From: JBJKRF01 sp046704785
GTDB taxonomy: Bacteria > Chloroflexota > Anaerolineae > Anaerolineales > Villigracilaceae
DNA: 64,000 nucleotides
Assembly (NCBI GenBank): GCA_046704785.1
Contig: JBJKRF010000026.1
Coordinates: 4,746 to 68,745 of the forward strand
Direction: 5' to 3'
Shown here in pieces: positions 24,985-33,514 of the stretch (position 1 is its first letter; every line of letters starts with the position of its first letter). The translations under genes were made by a program, and so were the position numbers. The notes under the pieces were generated by a model that had not been told where the DNA came from, did not search any database, and saw nothing but the letters and a program-made list of their open reading frames with translations.

Positions 24985-27686
24985 TCGTGCGTTTGCCTGT
25001 GTCCACGTTCTGGCAATTCCTACGGAGTAAAAAATTGCCCGTCTTCCGATGGGCAGCTTTTTTTATTCTCTTTGGATTACTCTTCCAGCCCTGGCAGACG
25101 GCCCATGCCCATCCCCTGGATATGTATTCCCAAAACCTGTCTGTGACGATTGCAGCAGACGGGCTTCACATCGACTGGAAGATTCTCCCCGGCCCCTTGC
25201 TGGCAGACGCTGTTTGGGGTGCAGCCGATCAGAATCAGGATGGCGCGGTCAGTTTGCAGGAAGGGGAAGCCTGGGTCTCGCCTTTCCTTTCCAAAATGCA
25301 GATTTCGATTGACGGCCAACTGCTGGATAAAGTCACGATTTCTGAAATCCATTGGCCTGCCAAAGTGGATGTACTCCGCACGGGGGAAGACCCGATTGAC
25401 ATTCAGATGTTGGCAAAATGGCCCGGCGCCCTGGCCGGCGTGCAGCAAGTGGAAGTTTACCCCGCTTATCTGGAGTCCAACAGTTTATACTGGTTCTCCA
25501 TAACCGGCCAGGACGGCCTATCCTTTGCGCAGCCAAAACAGAACAGTGGGCGTCTCGATTTGAGCGTCTATCCGCCCAACGGGAACAGCGCAGCTTCGGG
25601 CACGAGTGTTCCCCTATTGACGAACTGGAACAGCGGCATTCCAACGTTGCCCGGTTTTAGTGGCGTGGTATCAAGCGCAGCGGCCGGCCTGACCAACCAG
25701 GCGCAGCCCCAGACGCCGTCGGGAGCCCTGACCAGCGTAACGGATGCGCTGGTGGGGCTGGTCAAGACCCAGGAATTTTCGCCGTTGTTCCTGCTTGGCG
25801 CTTTTCTGTTGTCGCTGGCGTTGGGCAGCTTGCATGCCCTGACGCCCGGACACGGCAAGGCGTTGGTAGCGGCCTACCTGGTTGGTTCACAGGGGCGACC
25901 TCGCGACGCTGTCTTCCTGGGCCTGGTCGTGACCTTGACTCACACCGGTTCCGTACTGCTGCTGGGATTGCTCACATTGGTGGCCTCGCATTACATCCTG
26001 CCCACATTGATCACGCCCTGGCTGGAGATTGCCTCTGGTCTATTGGTGATCGGATTCGGCCTCAAATTGTTGTTCCAGCGCCGACGCGATTTACTCTCCT
26101 GGCGGACGTCGCAGAAAAAAGAATCGACTTCCGTCGCCGTTGGACCAACATTGAAGATTCTTCCACAAACGGCTATGCCACTCGGCGCTGGTCGTTCCAT
26201 GGGGCCGTTATCTCCGCATGAACGCGATCACGCCCATCCTCATTCTCACGCCGACGAGCACATGCATTCGCACGCGCACGGCGAACACGGGCACTCGCAC
26301 AACTTGCCTGCCGGAGAGGTTACCTGGAAGTCACTTCTGGCGTTGGGAGTCAGCGGTGGGTTGGTGCCCTGTCCCGATGCGATTGCGATTCTCCTGGTGG
26401 CGGTGGCGATCAACAGAATTCCGTTCGGAATGTTGTTGATCGTGGCGTTCAGTATTGGCCTGGCAATGGTGCTGATCGGGATCGGACTGGCAATGGTGCA
26501 GGGTGTCCGCATGATTGCTCGCAGCGACCTGCTGACCCGCTTCAGTATGTACACGCCGATTGCCAGTGCGGTGATCGTCTCCGGATTGGGAATCGCGCTG
26601 ACGGTGAGCGCCTTTAATACCTTGAATCTCTCCAAAGTGATTGCAGGCGGCACTTCGTCTGCGCAGGTAACTGTGCCTGTGCCGGCCTTCGATGTTCAGC
26701 AGGCGCGTTTGCTTTATATGGCGCCTGACAGCGCGGCAAACGACCAGTTGTTCCGCCTGTCGTTGTCGGGTGGAACACCCATACAACTTACCCACGAGCC
26801 ATCGGGTATTTCGGGCTATTCGGTCTCGCCGGATAAAAAGACGGTGCTTTACACCGTCTTCGACAATGGCGATTCGTCGATCTGGGCCATCCAGCCAGAC
26901 GGGGGCGGGAAACGCCTTGTCTTGAATTGTCCGCAGTCACAGTGCAATTCGCCCGAATGGTATCCGGATAGCCAGAAATTCGTCTACGCCCGTCTCGACC
27001 ATCCGCAGAATACGTCTTTGTCGCGTTTTAGCCTGTGGTGGCTGGACCTTTCCACAGGGAAGAGCAGCCCCATTTTTCAGGATCAGGCCTTCCCCAGTTT
27101 TGCTCCGAAATTCTCGCCCGACGGTCAGTGGTTGAGCTACATTTCCCCGGCGAACACCACAATTCAGATTTATCATTTAAGTGATGGGCGCAGCCTGTCC
27201 ATTTCGCTTGGGTCACAGTCGACCACGCCCGAAGTCTGGAGCCCCAGCGGAGACTCGCTGCTCTTTTGGGACCCGGTCTCAAGCCAGGACGGGGCGCCGC
27301 TGCACGTCAAGCGTTACTTCCTCGATTCGGGCAAGATCATCGACCTGGGTGGCTCGGATAACCAAGCTGACTATACTGCGGTCTGGTCGCCGGATGGCAA
27401 GTGGATCGCCGTCGACCGCGATATTCCTGCCACTACTGGCGGCACGCCGCAGCAGGGCGACCAGGTCTGGCTGGTCAAGCCCGACGGGAGCCAGTCTCAC
27501 GTGCTGCTCGACGAAGCGAACGTTTCCTACTCCGACTTGAGCTGGTCGCCGGATGGCCGCTACCTGGTCTATTCGCGCTACTCTTACCAAGACGTTGGGC
27601 ATCCTGCCATTGGCATGGTGGATATCCAGAGCAATCAACGTAGTACGCTGGTGGACAGCGGCACCTCGCCTGAACTGTTGCCATAG
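24981..27686 (+). CDS. NicO-family nickel/cobalt transporter fused to a C-terminal beta-propeller
   Basis: Signal-like helix at residues 13-35, then a beta-rich external domain (about 40-230). Residues about 260-570 are the NicO/RcnA transporter core: GSLHALTPGHGKALVAAYLV is the signature, a His-rich cytoplasmic loop lies at 414-438 (HAHPHSHADEHMHSHAHG), and GGLVPCPDAIAILL is the second motif. Residues about 575-901 are a TolB/PD40 propeller with repeated WSPDGxxI blades and LNCPQSQCNSPEW. Nickel or cobalt efflux across the inner membrane is the likely role of the core. A propeller fused to NicO is unusual. The ATGA overlap with the zinc-ribbon gene indicates coupling. Confidence 0.88.
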   Translation: MIVRLPVSTFWQFLRSKKLPVFRWAAFFILFGLLFQPWQTAHAHPLDMYSQNLSVTIAADGLHIDWKILPGPLLADAVWGAADQNQDGAVSLQEGEAWVSPFLSKMQISIDGQLLDKVTISEIHWPAKVDVLRTGEDPIDIQMLAKWPGALAGVQQVEVYPAYLESNSLYWFSITGQDGLSFAQPKQNSGRLDLSVYPPNGNSAASGTSVPLLTNWNSGIPTLPGFSGVVSSAAAGLTNQAQPQTPSGALTSVTDALVGLVKTQEFSPLFLLGAFLLSLALGSLHALTPGHGKALVAAYLVGSQGRPRDAVFLGLVVTLTHTGSVLLLGLLTLVASHYILPTLITPWLEIASGLLVIGFGLKLLFQRRRDLLSWRTSQKKESTSVAVGPTLKILPQTAMPLGAGRSMGPLSPHERDHAHPHSHADEHMHSHAHGEHGHSHNLPAGEVTWKSLLALGVSGGLVPCPDAIAILLVAVAINRIPFGMLLIVAFSIGLAMVLIGIGLAMVQGVRMIARSDLLTRFSMYTPIASAVIVSGLGIALTVSAFNTLNLSKVIAGGTSSAQVTVPVPAFDVQQARLLYMAPDSAANDQLFRLSLSGGTPIQLTHEPSGISGYSVSPDKKTVLYTVFDNGDSSIWAIQPDGGGKRLVLNCPQSQCNSPEWYPDSQKFVYARLDHPQNTSLSRFSLWWLDLSTGKSSPIFQDQAFPSFAPKFSPDGQWLSYISPANTTIQIYHLSDGRSLSISLGSQSTTPEVWSPSGDSLLFWDPVSSQDGAPLHVKRYFLDSGKIIDLGGSDNQADYTAVWSPDGKWIAVDRDIPATTGGTPQQGDQVWLVKPDGSQSHVLLDEANVSYSDLSWSPDGRYLVYSRYSYQDVGHPAIGMVDIQSNQRSTLVDSGTSPELLP

Positions 27687-27822
27687 CGATTTCAAATTCC
27701 CTGAGTTTGCCTTCGAGTGCCGCAACTTTATAAAAGTGGAGCGCGCAAGGCCTGGTTTTCGGGAAAAAACCCAGAACACAACCCTACAGCTTAGGGAAGT
27801 TGCGGTACGAGGCCTAAAATTT

Positions 27823-28932
27823 ATGAAATTCGAAACCATCCACCTGTACCGTCTGTCTATGCCGCTCGTGGCGCACTTCGAGACCTCTTTCGGGCGCATC
27901 CATACGCGCGAGTGCATCCTCGTTAAAATCGAGTCCGAAGGCTTGGTTGGTTGGGGTGAGTGCGCCGTCGACCGCGATCCCGGTTATTCCTACGAGACAA
28001 CCGGGACAGCCCTGCACATTTTGAAGCAGTTCGTGCTGCCGTTGGTGCTCGGCCAGGACGTGGGCGGAGCCGCCGACTTCCAGGAGCGCGTGGCGCCGGT
28101 GCGCGGGCATCACTTGGCCAAAGCTGGCGTCGAGATGGCCTTGTGGGATCTGTTGGGTAAACGCGACGGCCAGTCGCTGCGGGAGATGTTGGGCGGCATC
28201 CGGGATGCGGTGGACGTGGGTGTTTCCGTTGGCCTGCAAGACACCACGAGCGAACTGCTGCGGGTTGTGGATGGTTATCTCGCCGACGGCTACCGGCGTG
28301 TCAAGCTCAAGATCAAGCCCGGGCGTGACATCTCCGAAGCTGAAGCCGTGCGCAAAGCCTACCCAGAACTCAAACTCCAGGTGGATGCCAACGCCGCTTA
28401 CAGACTGGACGATGCCCCGGCGCTGCTCCCGCTCGATGACCTGGGCCTGTTGCTTATCGAGCAGCCGCTCTTCGAAGACGACCTGTGGGAACATCACAAG
28501 CTACAGAAACAATTCCACACGCCTATTTGCCTGGACGAATCGATCCTTTCGCCGCGTCACGCGCGCGATGCCCTCGAAATGGACGCCTGCCGCGTCATCA
28601 ACATCAAGGCAGGGCGTGTCGGCGGCCTGAGCCAGGGCTTTGCCATCCATGACCTGTGCCGTGCGGCGGGTATCCCGGTTTGGTGCGGCGGCATGTTGGA
28701 AACCGGGATCGGGCGCGCTTCCAATCTGGCGCTGGCCTCGCTGCCTGGCTTCACGCTCCCCGGCGACATCTCGGCCTCCGAGCGCTATTACACCCGCGAC
28801 GTGACCCGCGAACGCTTTACGCTCAACGCCGACAGCAGTATCGACGTGCCTAACGGCCCCGGCCTGGGCGTCCACGTGGACGAAGACGCTGTGCGGGCTT
28901 TCTGCCTCGACGAAATAGTGCTTAAGAACTAG
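27823..28932 (+). CDS. menC: o-succinylbenzoate synthase / N-acylamino acid racemase-type enolase superfamily enzyme
   Basis: A 369-aa enolase-superfamily enzyme of the divergent MenC (OSBS/NAAAR) clade. KLKIKPGRD holds the paired catalytic lysines, LQVDANAAY, LIEQPLFEDDL and CLDESI provide the three metal ligands, and INIKAGRVGG carries the second lysine. GGMLETGIGRASNLALASLPG and LPGDISASERYY are typical of this clade. The expected reaction is dehydration of SHCHC to o-succinylbenzoate in menaquinone synthesis, but NAAAR activity cannot be excluded. No other men genes are adjacent. I start at 27823, where homology begins (MKFETIHLYRLSMPL). The longer frame overlaps the preceding gene and lacks homology. 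Confidence 0.87.
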   Translation: MKFETIHLYRLSMPLVAHFETSFGRIHTRECILVKIESEGLVGWGECAVDRDPGYSYETTGTALHILKQFVLPLVLGQDVGGAADFQERVAPVRGHHLAKAGVEMALWDLLGKRDGQSLREMLGGIRDAVDVGVSVGLQDTTSELLRVVDGYLADGYRRVKLKIKPGRDISEAEAVRKAYPELKLQVDANAAYRLDDAPALLPLDDLGLLLIEQPLFEDDLWEHHKLQKQFHTPICLDESILSPRHARDALEMDACRVINIKAGRVGGLSQGFAIHDLCRAAGIPVWCGGMLETGIGRASNLALASLPGFTLPGDISASERYYTRDVTRERFTLNADSSIDVPNGPGLGVHVDEDAVRAFCLDEIVLKN

Positions 28933-28964
28933 CGCATGGCGCACGGTGAACGCCCTGACCATTT

Positions 28965-28970
28965 TATAAT
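28965..28970 (+). promoter_or_regulatory. -10 element, leaderless promoter of the CapA gene
   Basis: TATAAT ends 10 nt before the GTG at 28981, where the signal peptide begins, with no ribosome site between. Confidence 0.6.
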
Positions 28971-28980
28971 TGCTTCTGCC

Positions 28981-30657
28981 GTGAAGCGTATCTTCCTGAT
29001 CTGTCTCGTTTTCCTGATGGCGTGTACTCCCTCAGCGGGAAGTGCAGCGCTTGGATTCAACCCGCCGGCGACTCCCAGCCGGACGCCATTTCAACCCGAT
29101 GCGTCTCTCTCCCAGTCCGCCGCCGGGCCGAGCGCCCCGCCAGCCATTCCGTTGTCGCTTGCCTCTCCCTCGCCGGTAGCGCTTGCCTCCTCCCCACCCC
29201 CCGTTTCACAGAGTCTATACATTGCTTCCGACGTCCCGGAAAAGTTGCGTCAGCTTGCCCTGGCTTCCGGGCTGGCTGCCGCTGATTCGGCGCAGGCGGC
29301 CACGCTCCGCCTTGGAACGGCGACCTCGCTCGGTGCTCCGGCGTCTTCCACGTGGATTTATGCGCTCGTCGCTGCCTTTCCCACCGTCCGGGATGATGTC
29401 AGCCTGGCGGCGCTGAAGGACGCCTGGTCTGGCGCAGATGCTCGCGGGTTGGTGATGACGGAATCGACTTACGGGGCGTTGAAGTCTGTTTTGGGCGAGG
29501 CTGGCAGCGGGGTGGTCCGTTTCGCGCCGGCCAACGGCGTGGTAGCGGCGCTCTGGCAGAATCGTTCATTGTGGGGCATCGTCCCTTTCGAGTCGCTGGA
29601 TCCAAAATTGAAGGTGTTCAGCCTGGACGGCCAGTCGCCGATCGATAAGGGCTTCGAGCCGGCGGCTTATCCGCTGAAGGTAGGATTCGCGTTGCAGCCT
29701 GCGGCTTTTGCCCTACCGGCCAGTAACCGTGATCCGGCGCAGTTGACTACGCTGCTGATGACCGGCACCACGGCTTTGACGCGCGCCACGGCTTATAAGA
29801 TGCAGCAGAACGGCGTGGATTATCCCGCGCGGGATATTCTCGATTGGCTGACCTCGGCGGATATTTTGCACGTCAGCAGCGAGGTGCCGTTCACGCCGGA
29901 TTGCCCACCGCCTAATCCGAACGACCATCATCTGCGCTTTTGCAGCGCCGAGAAAAACATCCAACTCTTCGACGACATCGGTGTGGACGTGGTCGAGCTG
30001 ACCGGCAACCACCTTAATGATTATGGCACTGCCGCCTTTGCCAATACGCTGGCGCTGTATCGCCAGCACGGGTTTGGCCTGTTCGGGGGCGGCGATGATT
30101 TGGCCGATGCCATGCAGCCTTTGACGATGGAGAAGAACGGTACGCGCTTGGCCTTTATCGGCTGCAACGTGCCAGGCCCCACACAGGCTTTTGCTACGGC
30201 AACGACGCCCGGCGCAGCGCCCTGTGGCGATTACGGCTGGATTACCAGTGAGATTTCGAAACTCAAGTCGCAGGGCGATCTGGTGATCGCCACGTTGCAG
30301 TATGACGAGTATTACATCCCGACCGCACCCGACAACCAGGTGCGTGACTTCCAACGCCTGGCGGAGGCCGGTGCGACGATTGTCAGTGGGTCGCAGTCGC
30401 ATTTCCCGCAGGCCATGGCTTTCGACGGCGACTCGTTCATCCACTATGGCCCCGGGAATTTGTTCTTCGACCAGATGGATGTGCCCGTGGTGGGCACGCG
30501 GCGCGAGTTCCTCGACCGCCATGTGTTTTATAATGGAAAGTACATCAGCACCGAGTTGTTGACCGCGCTGCTGGAAGATTACGCCCGTCCGCGCCCGATG
30601 ACGCCGGACGAGCGTCAGCAGTTCTTGCAGACGTATTTTGCGGCCAGCGGTTGGTGA
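28981..30657 (+). CDS. CapA-family lipoprotein
   Basis: A 558-aa predicted lipoprotein. The GTG at 28981 is chosen because the signal peptide starts there (VKRIFLICLVFLMAC) and ends in the lipobox LMAC. Residues about 20-70 are Pro/Ser/Ala-rich. The C-terminal half is a CapA (poly-gamma-glutamate synthesis/capsule) metallophosphatase-like domain: DILHVSSEVPF, VVELTGNHLNDYG, GGDDLADA, IVSGSQSHFPQAM and IHYGPGNLFFDQ. Members act outside the membrane on capsule or unknown substrates. No CapB, CapC or CapE gene is near, so polyglutamate synthesis is not supported. A possible leaderless promoter lies directly upstream. Confidence 0.87.
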   Translation: MKRIFLICLVFLMACTPSAGSAALGFNPPATPSRTPFQPDASLSQSAAGPSAPPAIPLSLASPSPVALASSPPPVSQSLYIASDVPEKLRQLALASGLAAADSAQAATLRLGTATSLGAPASSTWIYALVAAFPTVRDDVSLAALKDAWSGADARGLVMTESTYGALKSVLGEAGSGVVRFAPANGVVAALWQNRSLWGIVPFESLDPKLKVFSLDGQSPIDKGFEPAAYPLKVGFALQPAAFALPASNRDPAQLTTLLMTGTTALTRATAYKMQQNGVDYPARDILDWLTSADILHVSSEVPFTPDCPPPNPNDHHLRFCSAEKNIQLFDDIGVDVVELTGNHLNDYGTAAFANTLALYRQHGFGLFGGGDDLADAMQPLTMEKNGTRLAFIGCNVPGPTQAFATATTPGAAPCGDYGWITSEISKLKSQGDLVIATLQYDEYYIPTAPDNQVRDFQRLAEAGATIVSGSQSHFPQAMAFDGDSFIHYGPGNLFFDQMDVPVVGTRREFLDRHVFYNGKYISTELLTALLEDYARPRPMTPDERQQFLQTYFAASGW

Positions 30658-30723
30658 TTATGGAATTTGTTCTCATCACCCTTTCCCCTCTCGTTGGAGA
30701 GGAGCAAACGAGGAACAGAACCT

Positions 30724-31359
30724 ATGACCATTCATGACATTTCCTTGACGATTTCTCACGAGATGCCCATCTGGCCCGGTGATCCGGAAGTGGAATTGAG
30801 CCAGCTTTCGTTTATCGACCGGGGCGCCAATGCCAACGTTTCGCTGTTATCGTTCGGGGTGCACACCGGCACACACGTCGATGCGCCCCACCATTTTTTG
30901 AACGACGGGCGCACCGTCGAGTCGTTGCCGCTGGACGTGTTGACGGGTCCGTGCTACGTGCTCCAACTGCCCGACGACGTGGATGCCATCACCGAGGAGG
31001 TCTTGGCGCGCACGCCTTTACCGCAGGGAGTCTCCCGCCTGCTGTTCGGCACGCGTAATTCGAAGTGGTGGGCCGCCGGAGAGAACACTTTTCAGACCGA
31101 TTTCGTCGGCGTGACGGAAGAGGGTGCGCAGTGGTTGGTGGAGCATGGCGTTAAATTGGTGGGTGTGGACTATCTATCCGTGGCCCCCTACAAGCAATCG
31201 CGACCTACGCATGTGATCTTGTTGGAAGCGGGCGTGGTTATCGTCGAAGGGTTGAACCTGTCGCAGGTGCCACGCGGCTTTTATGATCTGTACTGCCTGC
31301 CACTAAAGATCGCCGATTCGGATGGCGCTCCGGCGCGGGCGATCTTGGTAGGATCGTAA
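30724..31359 (+). CDS. cyclase-family metal-dependent hydrolase (kynurenine formamidase-like)
   Basis: A 211-aa protein of the cyclase/KynB family (PF04199). The N-terminus MTIHDISLTISHEMPIWPGD and the metal-binding motif VHTGTHVDAPHHF (first His at residue 47) are diagnostic. VGVDYLSVAP and HVILLEAGVVIVEGLNLSQV are the usual C-terminal motifs. These enzymes hydrolyse N-formylkynurenine, isatin or related amides using a dinuclear metal site. Tryptophan-degradation neighbours are absent, so the substrate is open. I start at the ATG at 30724, following GAGGAACAG. The upstream frame extension has no homology. Confidence 0.9.
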   Translation: MTIHDISLTISHEMPIWPGDPEVELSQLSFIDRGANANVSLLSFGVHTGTHVDAPHHFLNDGRTVESLPLDVLTGPCYVLQLPDDVDAITEEVLARTPLPQGVSRLLFGTRNSKWWAAGENTFQTDFVGVTEEGAQWLVEHGVKLVGVDYLSVAPYKQSRPTHVILLEAGVVIVEGLNLSQVPRGFYDLYCLPLKIADSDGAPARAILVGS

Positions 31360-31378
31360 GGATACCGATTCAAGCGGT

Positions 31379-31564
31379 TTAGTCGAAATAAATGTTCAGG
31401 TCCGAACAGTCGAAGCGGTTGCCACAGTTCGGGCAGGTCACTTTGCAACTTCGTTCGACCATTTCTGCGCCGCAGCGGTCACAGAGGTAGACTCGTTTTC
31501 CGTTGCGGCTCGTTTGCTCGTTTTGTTCCTGTGTTGTGGGGACGTTCGTCTCAGGATTGGTCAT
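31379..31564 (-). CDS. small zinc-ribbon protein
   Basis: A 61-aa protein with two CxxC pairs, YLCDRCGAEM and VTCPNCGNRF, forming a rubredoxin-like zinc ribbon preceded by a polar tail. Its start overlaps the end of the DUF309 gene by 14 nt, which suggests one transcript. The C-terminus ends in NIYFD. Size and spacing match small zinc-ribbon proteins of unknown function. It is real on coding style and overlap, but its role cannot be inferred. Confidence 0.75.
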   Translation of the reverse strand: MTNPETNVPTTQEQNEQTSRNGKRVYLCDRCGAEMVERSCKVTCPNCGNRFDCSDLNIYFD

Positions 31565-31946
31565 AACTTACCGGTTTGAACAGACTTGCTTCGAATTCAT
31601 CCAGGTGGTCCCGCCCCAGGCGGCGTACCTCCGCCATAACGGCATCCAAGTCACGGCGCAGCCCGGCGACGTCCACGCCCCGGCAGCGCTGCGGCCATCT
31701 CGTCAGCCAGCGTTGACTGCGTCCATAGACTTTGACCGCCCCGGCGTAATTCCTGCGTGTGACGTGTAGATAGACCACCGCCGCCTGAAGAATTCCGCGA
31801 TACAGCTCCCGGATGGGGCCCGTCTCGGCGCGCCAGGCGGTTTCCAATTCTTCGTGAGCCTCGAAGTAGTGTCCGGCGTTCATCAGCTCGATGCCTTCAC
31901 GCGCCTTGGGGTGCAACGCGCCGGCGCAATCGTCAGAAGTGGACAT
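31551..31946 (-). CDS. DUF309 family protein
   Basis: A 131-aa helical protein. GIELMNAGHYFEAHEELETAWRA and LYRGILQAAVVYLHVTRRNY match the DUF309 family, whose conserved N-x-G-x-F-x-x-H-E-x-x-E-x-x-W motif is intact. Its biochemical role is unknown. I choose the ATG at 31946 because homology starts soon after. A TATACT element lies 7 nt upstream, implying a leaderless transcript. The longer open frame would cross that promoter. It is followed by the zinc-ribbon gene and diverges from the DUF4129 gene. Confidence 0.87.
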   Translation of the reverse strand: MSTSDDCAGALHPKAREGIELMNAGHYFEAHEELETAWRAETGPIRELYRGILQAAVVYLHVTRRNYAGAVKVYGRSQRWLTRWPQRCRGVDVAGLRRDLDAVMAEVRRLGRDHLDEFEASLFKPVSYDQS

Positions 31947-31953
31947 GGGCAGT

Positions 31954-31959
31954 AGTATA
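31954..31959 (-). promoter_or_regulatory. -10 element, leaderless promoter of DUF309
   Basis: TATACT on the minus strand is 7 nt from the ATG at 31946, placing the start point at or next to the A of ATG. Confidence 0.6.
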
Positions 31960-32033
31960 CTCCACACCCCAGCAAAAATTTGCTGCTTTCCCACGGAAAA
32001 CCCCGGAGAATTATCGACAGGTGCGAGTGGGGG

Positions 32034-32039
32034 TAAAAT
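32034..32039 (+). promoter_or_regulatory. -10-like element, leaderless promoter of the DUF4129 gene
   Basis: TAAAAT ends 9 nt before the ATG at 32049, with no Shine-Dalgarno sequence. Together with the minus-strand TATACT it makes a compact divergent promoter pair. Confidence 0.5.
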
Positions 32040-32048
32040 TGTTGAGCG

Positions 32049-32921
32049 ATGCTTAAAAAGCTTTTGCAGCACCGGATCACTGTGATCATTCTTGCTGTAC
32101 TTGGCCTGGGAGCGTTGGGCTATCTGGCCTCCAGCATGCAGGGGTTTTATTTCACGCCGTCACAGCCCTTTTCGTTGGGGGGGCCGGGCAAAAGCGGAGC
32201 CGTCACCGAGAAACTGCCCGACGTCAAACTACCCTTTTACCAACAATTGTTCTTTTGGATTTTTGTGGCCCTTTTGGTGATGGCCGTGATTGCATTCCTG
32301 GATTCCAATATGCGCAAGAAGGTGCTCTGGATGTCGGTCCGTTTCGTCGCCATTTTGCTGGCCTTGTGGTGGGTGTTACAAAACCAGGTCATGCCGCGGC
32401 TCCAGGGACAAGTCGGTCAGACGGCTGCCAACCAGGCTGCCGGGAGTCCGAACGTGGGGACGACCTTGCCGGTTTTTACGCCTCCGGCGCTCTCCCCGCT
32501 GGCGTTGTACGCGCTAAGCGCCGGCGTTGTGTTTGGGCTGTTGGCGCTGGGCTGGTTCATTTTTGCGCGGTTGCGCCGTCCGTTGCCGGATTCCTCGCTG
32601 GAGACGATCGCTGAAATCGCCCGCGACACGCTGGACGGTTTGTCGATTTCCGCTAACTGGGACGAGGCCATCGTGCGTTGCTATCTGCGCATGAACGAGG
32701 CGGTTCGCCGCGAGAGAGGACTCTTCCGCCAGACGGGGATGACGCCTCGCGAGTTTGCGCAGTACCTTGAGAACGCCGGCCTGCCCGCAGAAGCCATCCA
32801 CACCCTGACGCACCTGTTCGAGCGGGTGCGCTACGGCGGCGAGACATCTGGCCCGCAGCAACGGGCGCAGGCCATCGCAGCGTTGCACACCATTTTGCAG
32901 GTCTGTGGGGGGCGCCCGTGA
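32049..32921 (+). CDS. DUF4129 membrane protein of a MoxR operon
   Basis: A 290-aa membrane protein with helices near residues 10-28, 66-84, 95-110 and 152-172. The cytoplasmic C-terminus (EAIVRCYLRMNEAVRRERGL, MTPREFAQYLENAGL, LTHLFERVRYGG) matches DUF4129, often found in transglutaminase-like or MoxR-linked operons. The role is thought to lie in envelope-protein assembly but is not established. It begins a five-gene operon (32049-36252) and overlaps the next gene by GTGA. The start is supported by a -10 element 9 nt upstream. Confidence 0.85.
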   Translation: MLKKLLQHRITVIILAVLGLGALGYLASSMQGFYFTPSQPFSLGGPGKSGAVTEKLPDVKLPFYQQLFFWIFVALLVMAVIAFLDSNMRKKVLWMSVRFVAILLALWWVLQNQVMPRLQGQVGQTAANQAAGSPNVGTTLPVFTPPALSPLALYALSAGVVFGLLALGWFIFARLRRPLPDSSLETIAEIARDTLDGLSISANWDEAIVRCYLRMNEAVRRERGLFRQTGMTPREFAQYLENAGLPAEAIHTLTHLFERVRYGGETSGPQQRAQAIAALHTILQVCGGRP

Positions 32922-33514
32922 ATCGTCGTCAGGCGGCTTTGGTCGTCGTGGCGCTTGTTGCTTCCTTGGCGCTGGCGTTTCCCTTGCGGGAAGCCGTTGA
33001 GCAAATGGTGGTCGTGCCGCTGGCGTTCGTCTGGTGGTTGTTGCGTTTCGTCTATTCTGTCATCCCGCAACAGTTCTTGTGGACCGGATTACTTTTCCTG
33101 ATTGCATACGTCGCCTTGGAAATTTTCCTGGCAGCGCCCCTGCGCGAAGGTCGCCATCGGCCTGTCGAAAGAGCAGCACGCGGCCCGGTGGAGAACCTCG
33201 CTCACTGGATCGAGAATGGCGATAACGGCATTTACTTCAAATGGAGTCTGGCGCGGCTGGTAGGACGGATCGCTTTGCAAGTGCAGGAACTCCGCGACCA
33301 TCGTGCGGCGAAGAATCTTTCCTGGGGGCGTGAAGGCCCGTCGCAGGCGGTGCAGGCGTACCTGCAAGCAGGTTTGAACAGCAGCTTTGCCGATTACCCC
33401 TTGCCGGGGCGTTTCCGTCCGCCGGCGAAGACCCCCTTCGATATTGATTTAAACGTTGTCGTCGAATATTTGGAATCCCAAATGGAGAAGCAGGATGATC
33501 GAAACCGTCGCTGA
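32918..33514 (+). CDS. membrane protein of the MoxR operon, unknown function
   Basis: A 198-aa protein with an N-terminal signal/anchor helix (residues 5-22), a second hydrophobic stretch (about 27-68) and a soluble C-terminus. The GTG start overlaps the stop of the DUF4129 gene (GTGA). Its end overlaps the start of MoxR by 20 nt. I recognise no named domain. It has no counterpart in the second MoxR locus at 52735. Position alone suggests a membrane component of the MoxR-DUF58 system. Confidence 0.75.
   Translation: MNRRQAALVVVALVASLALAFPLREAVEQMVVVPLAFVWWLLRFVYSVIPQQFLWTGLLFLIAYVALEIFLAAPLREGRHRPVERAARGPVENLAHWIENGDNGIYFKWSLARLVGRIALQVQELRDHRAAKNLSWGREGPSQAVQAYLQAGLNSSFADYPLPGRFRPPAKTPFDIDLNVVVEYLESQMEKQDDRNRR

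Noticed and set aside
26200..26310. His-rich stretch as low-complexity sequencing artefact
   Set aside because: Its position between transporter helices fits the metal-binding loop of NicO/RcnA proteins, so it is functional sequence.
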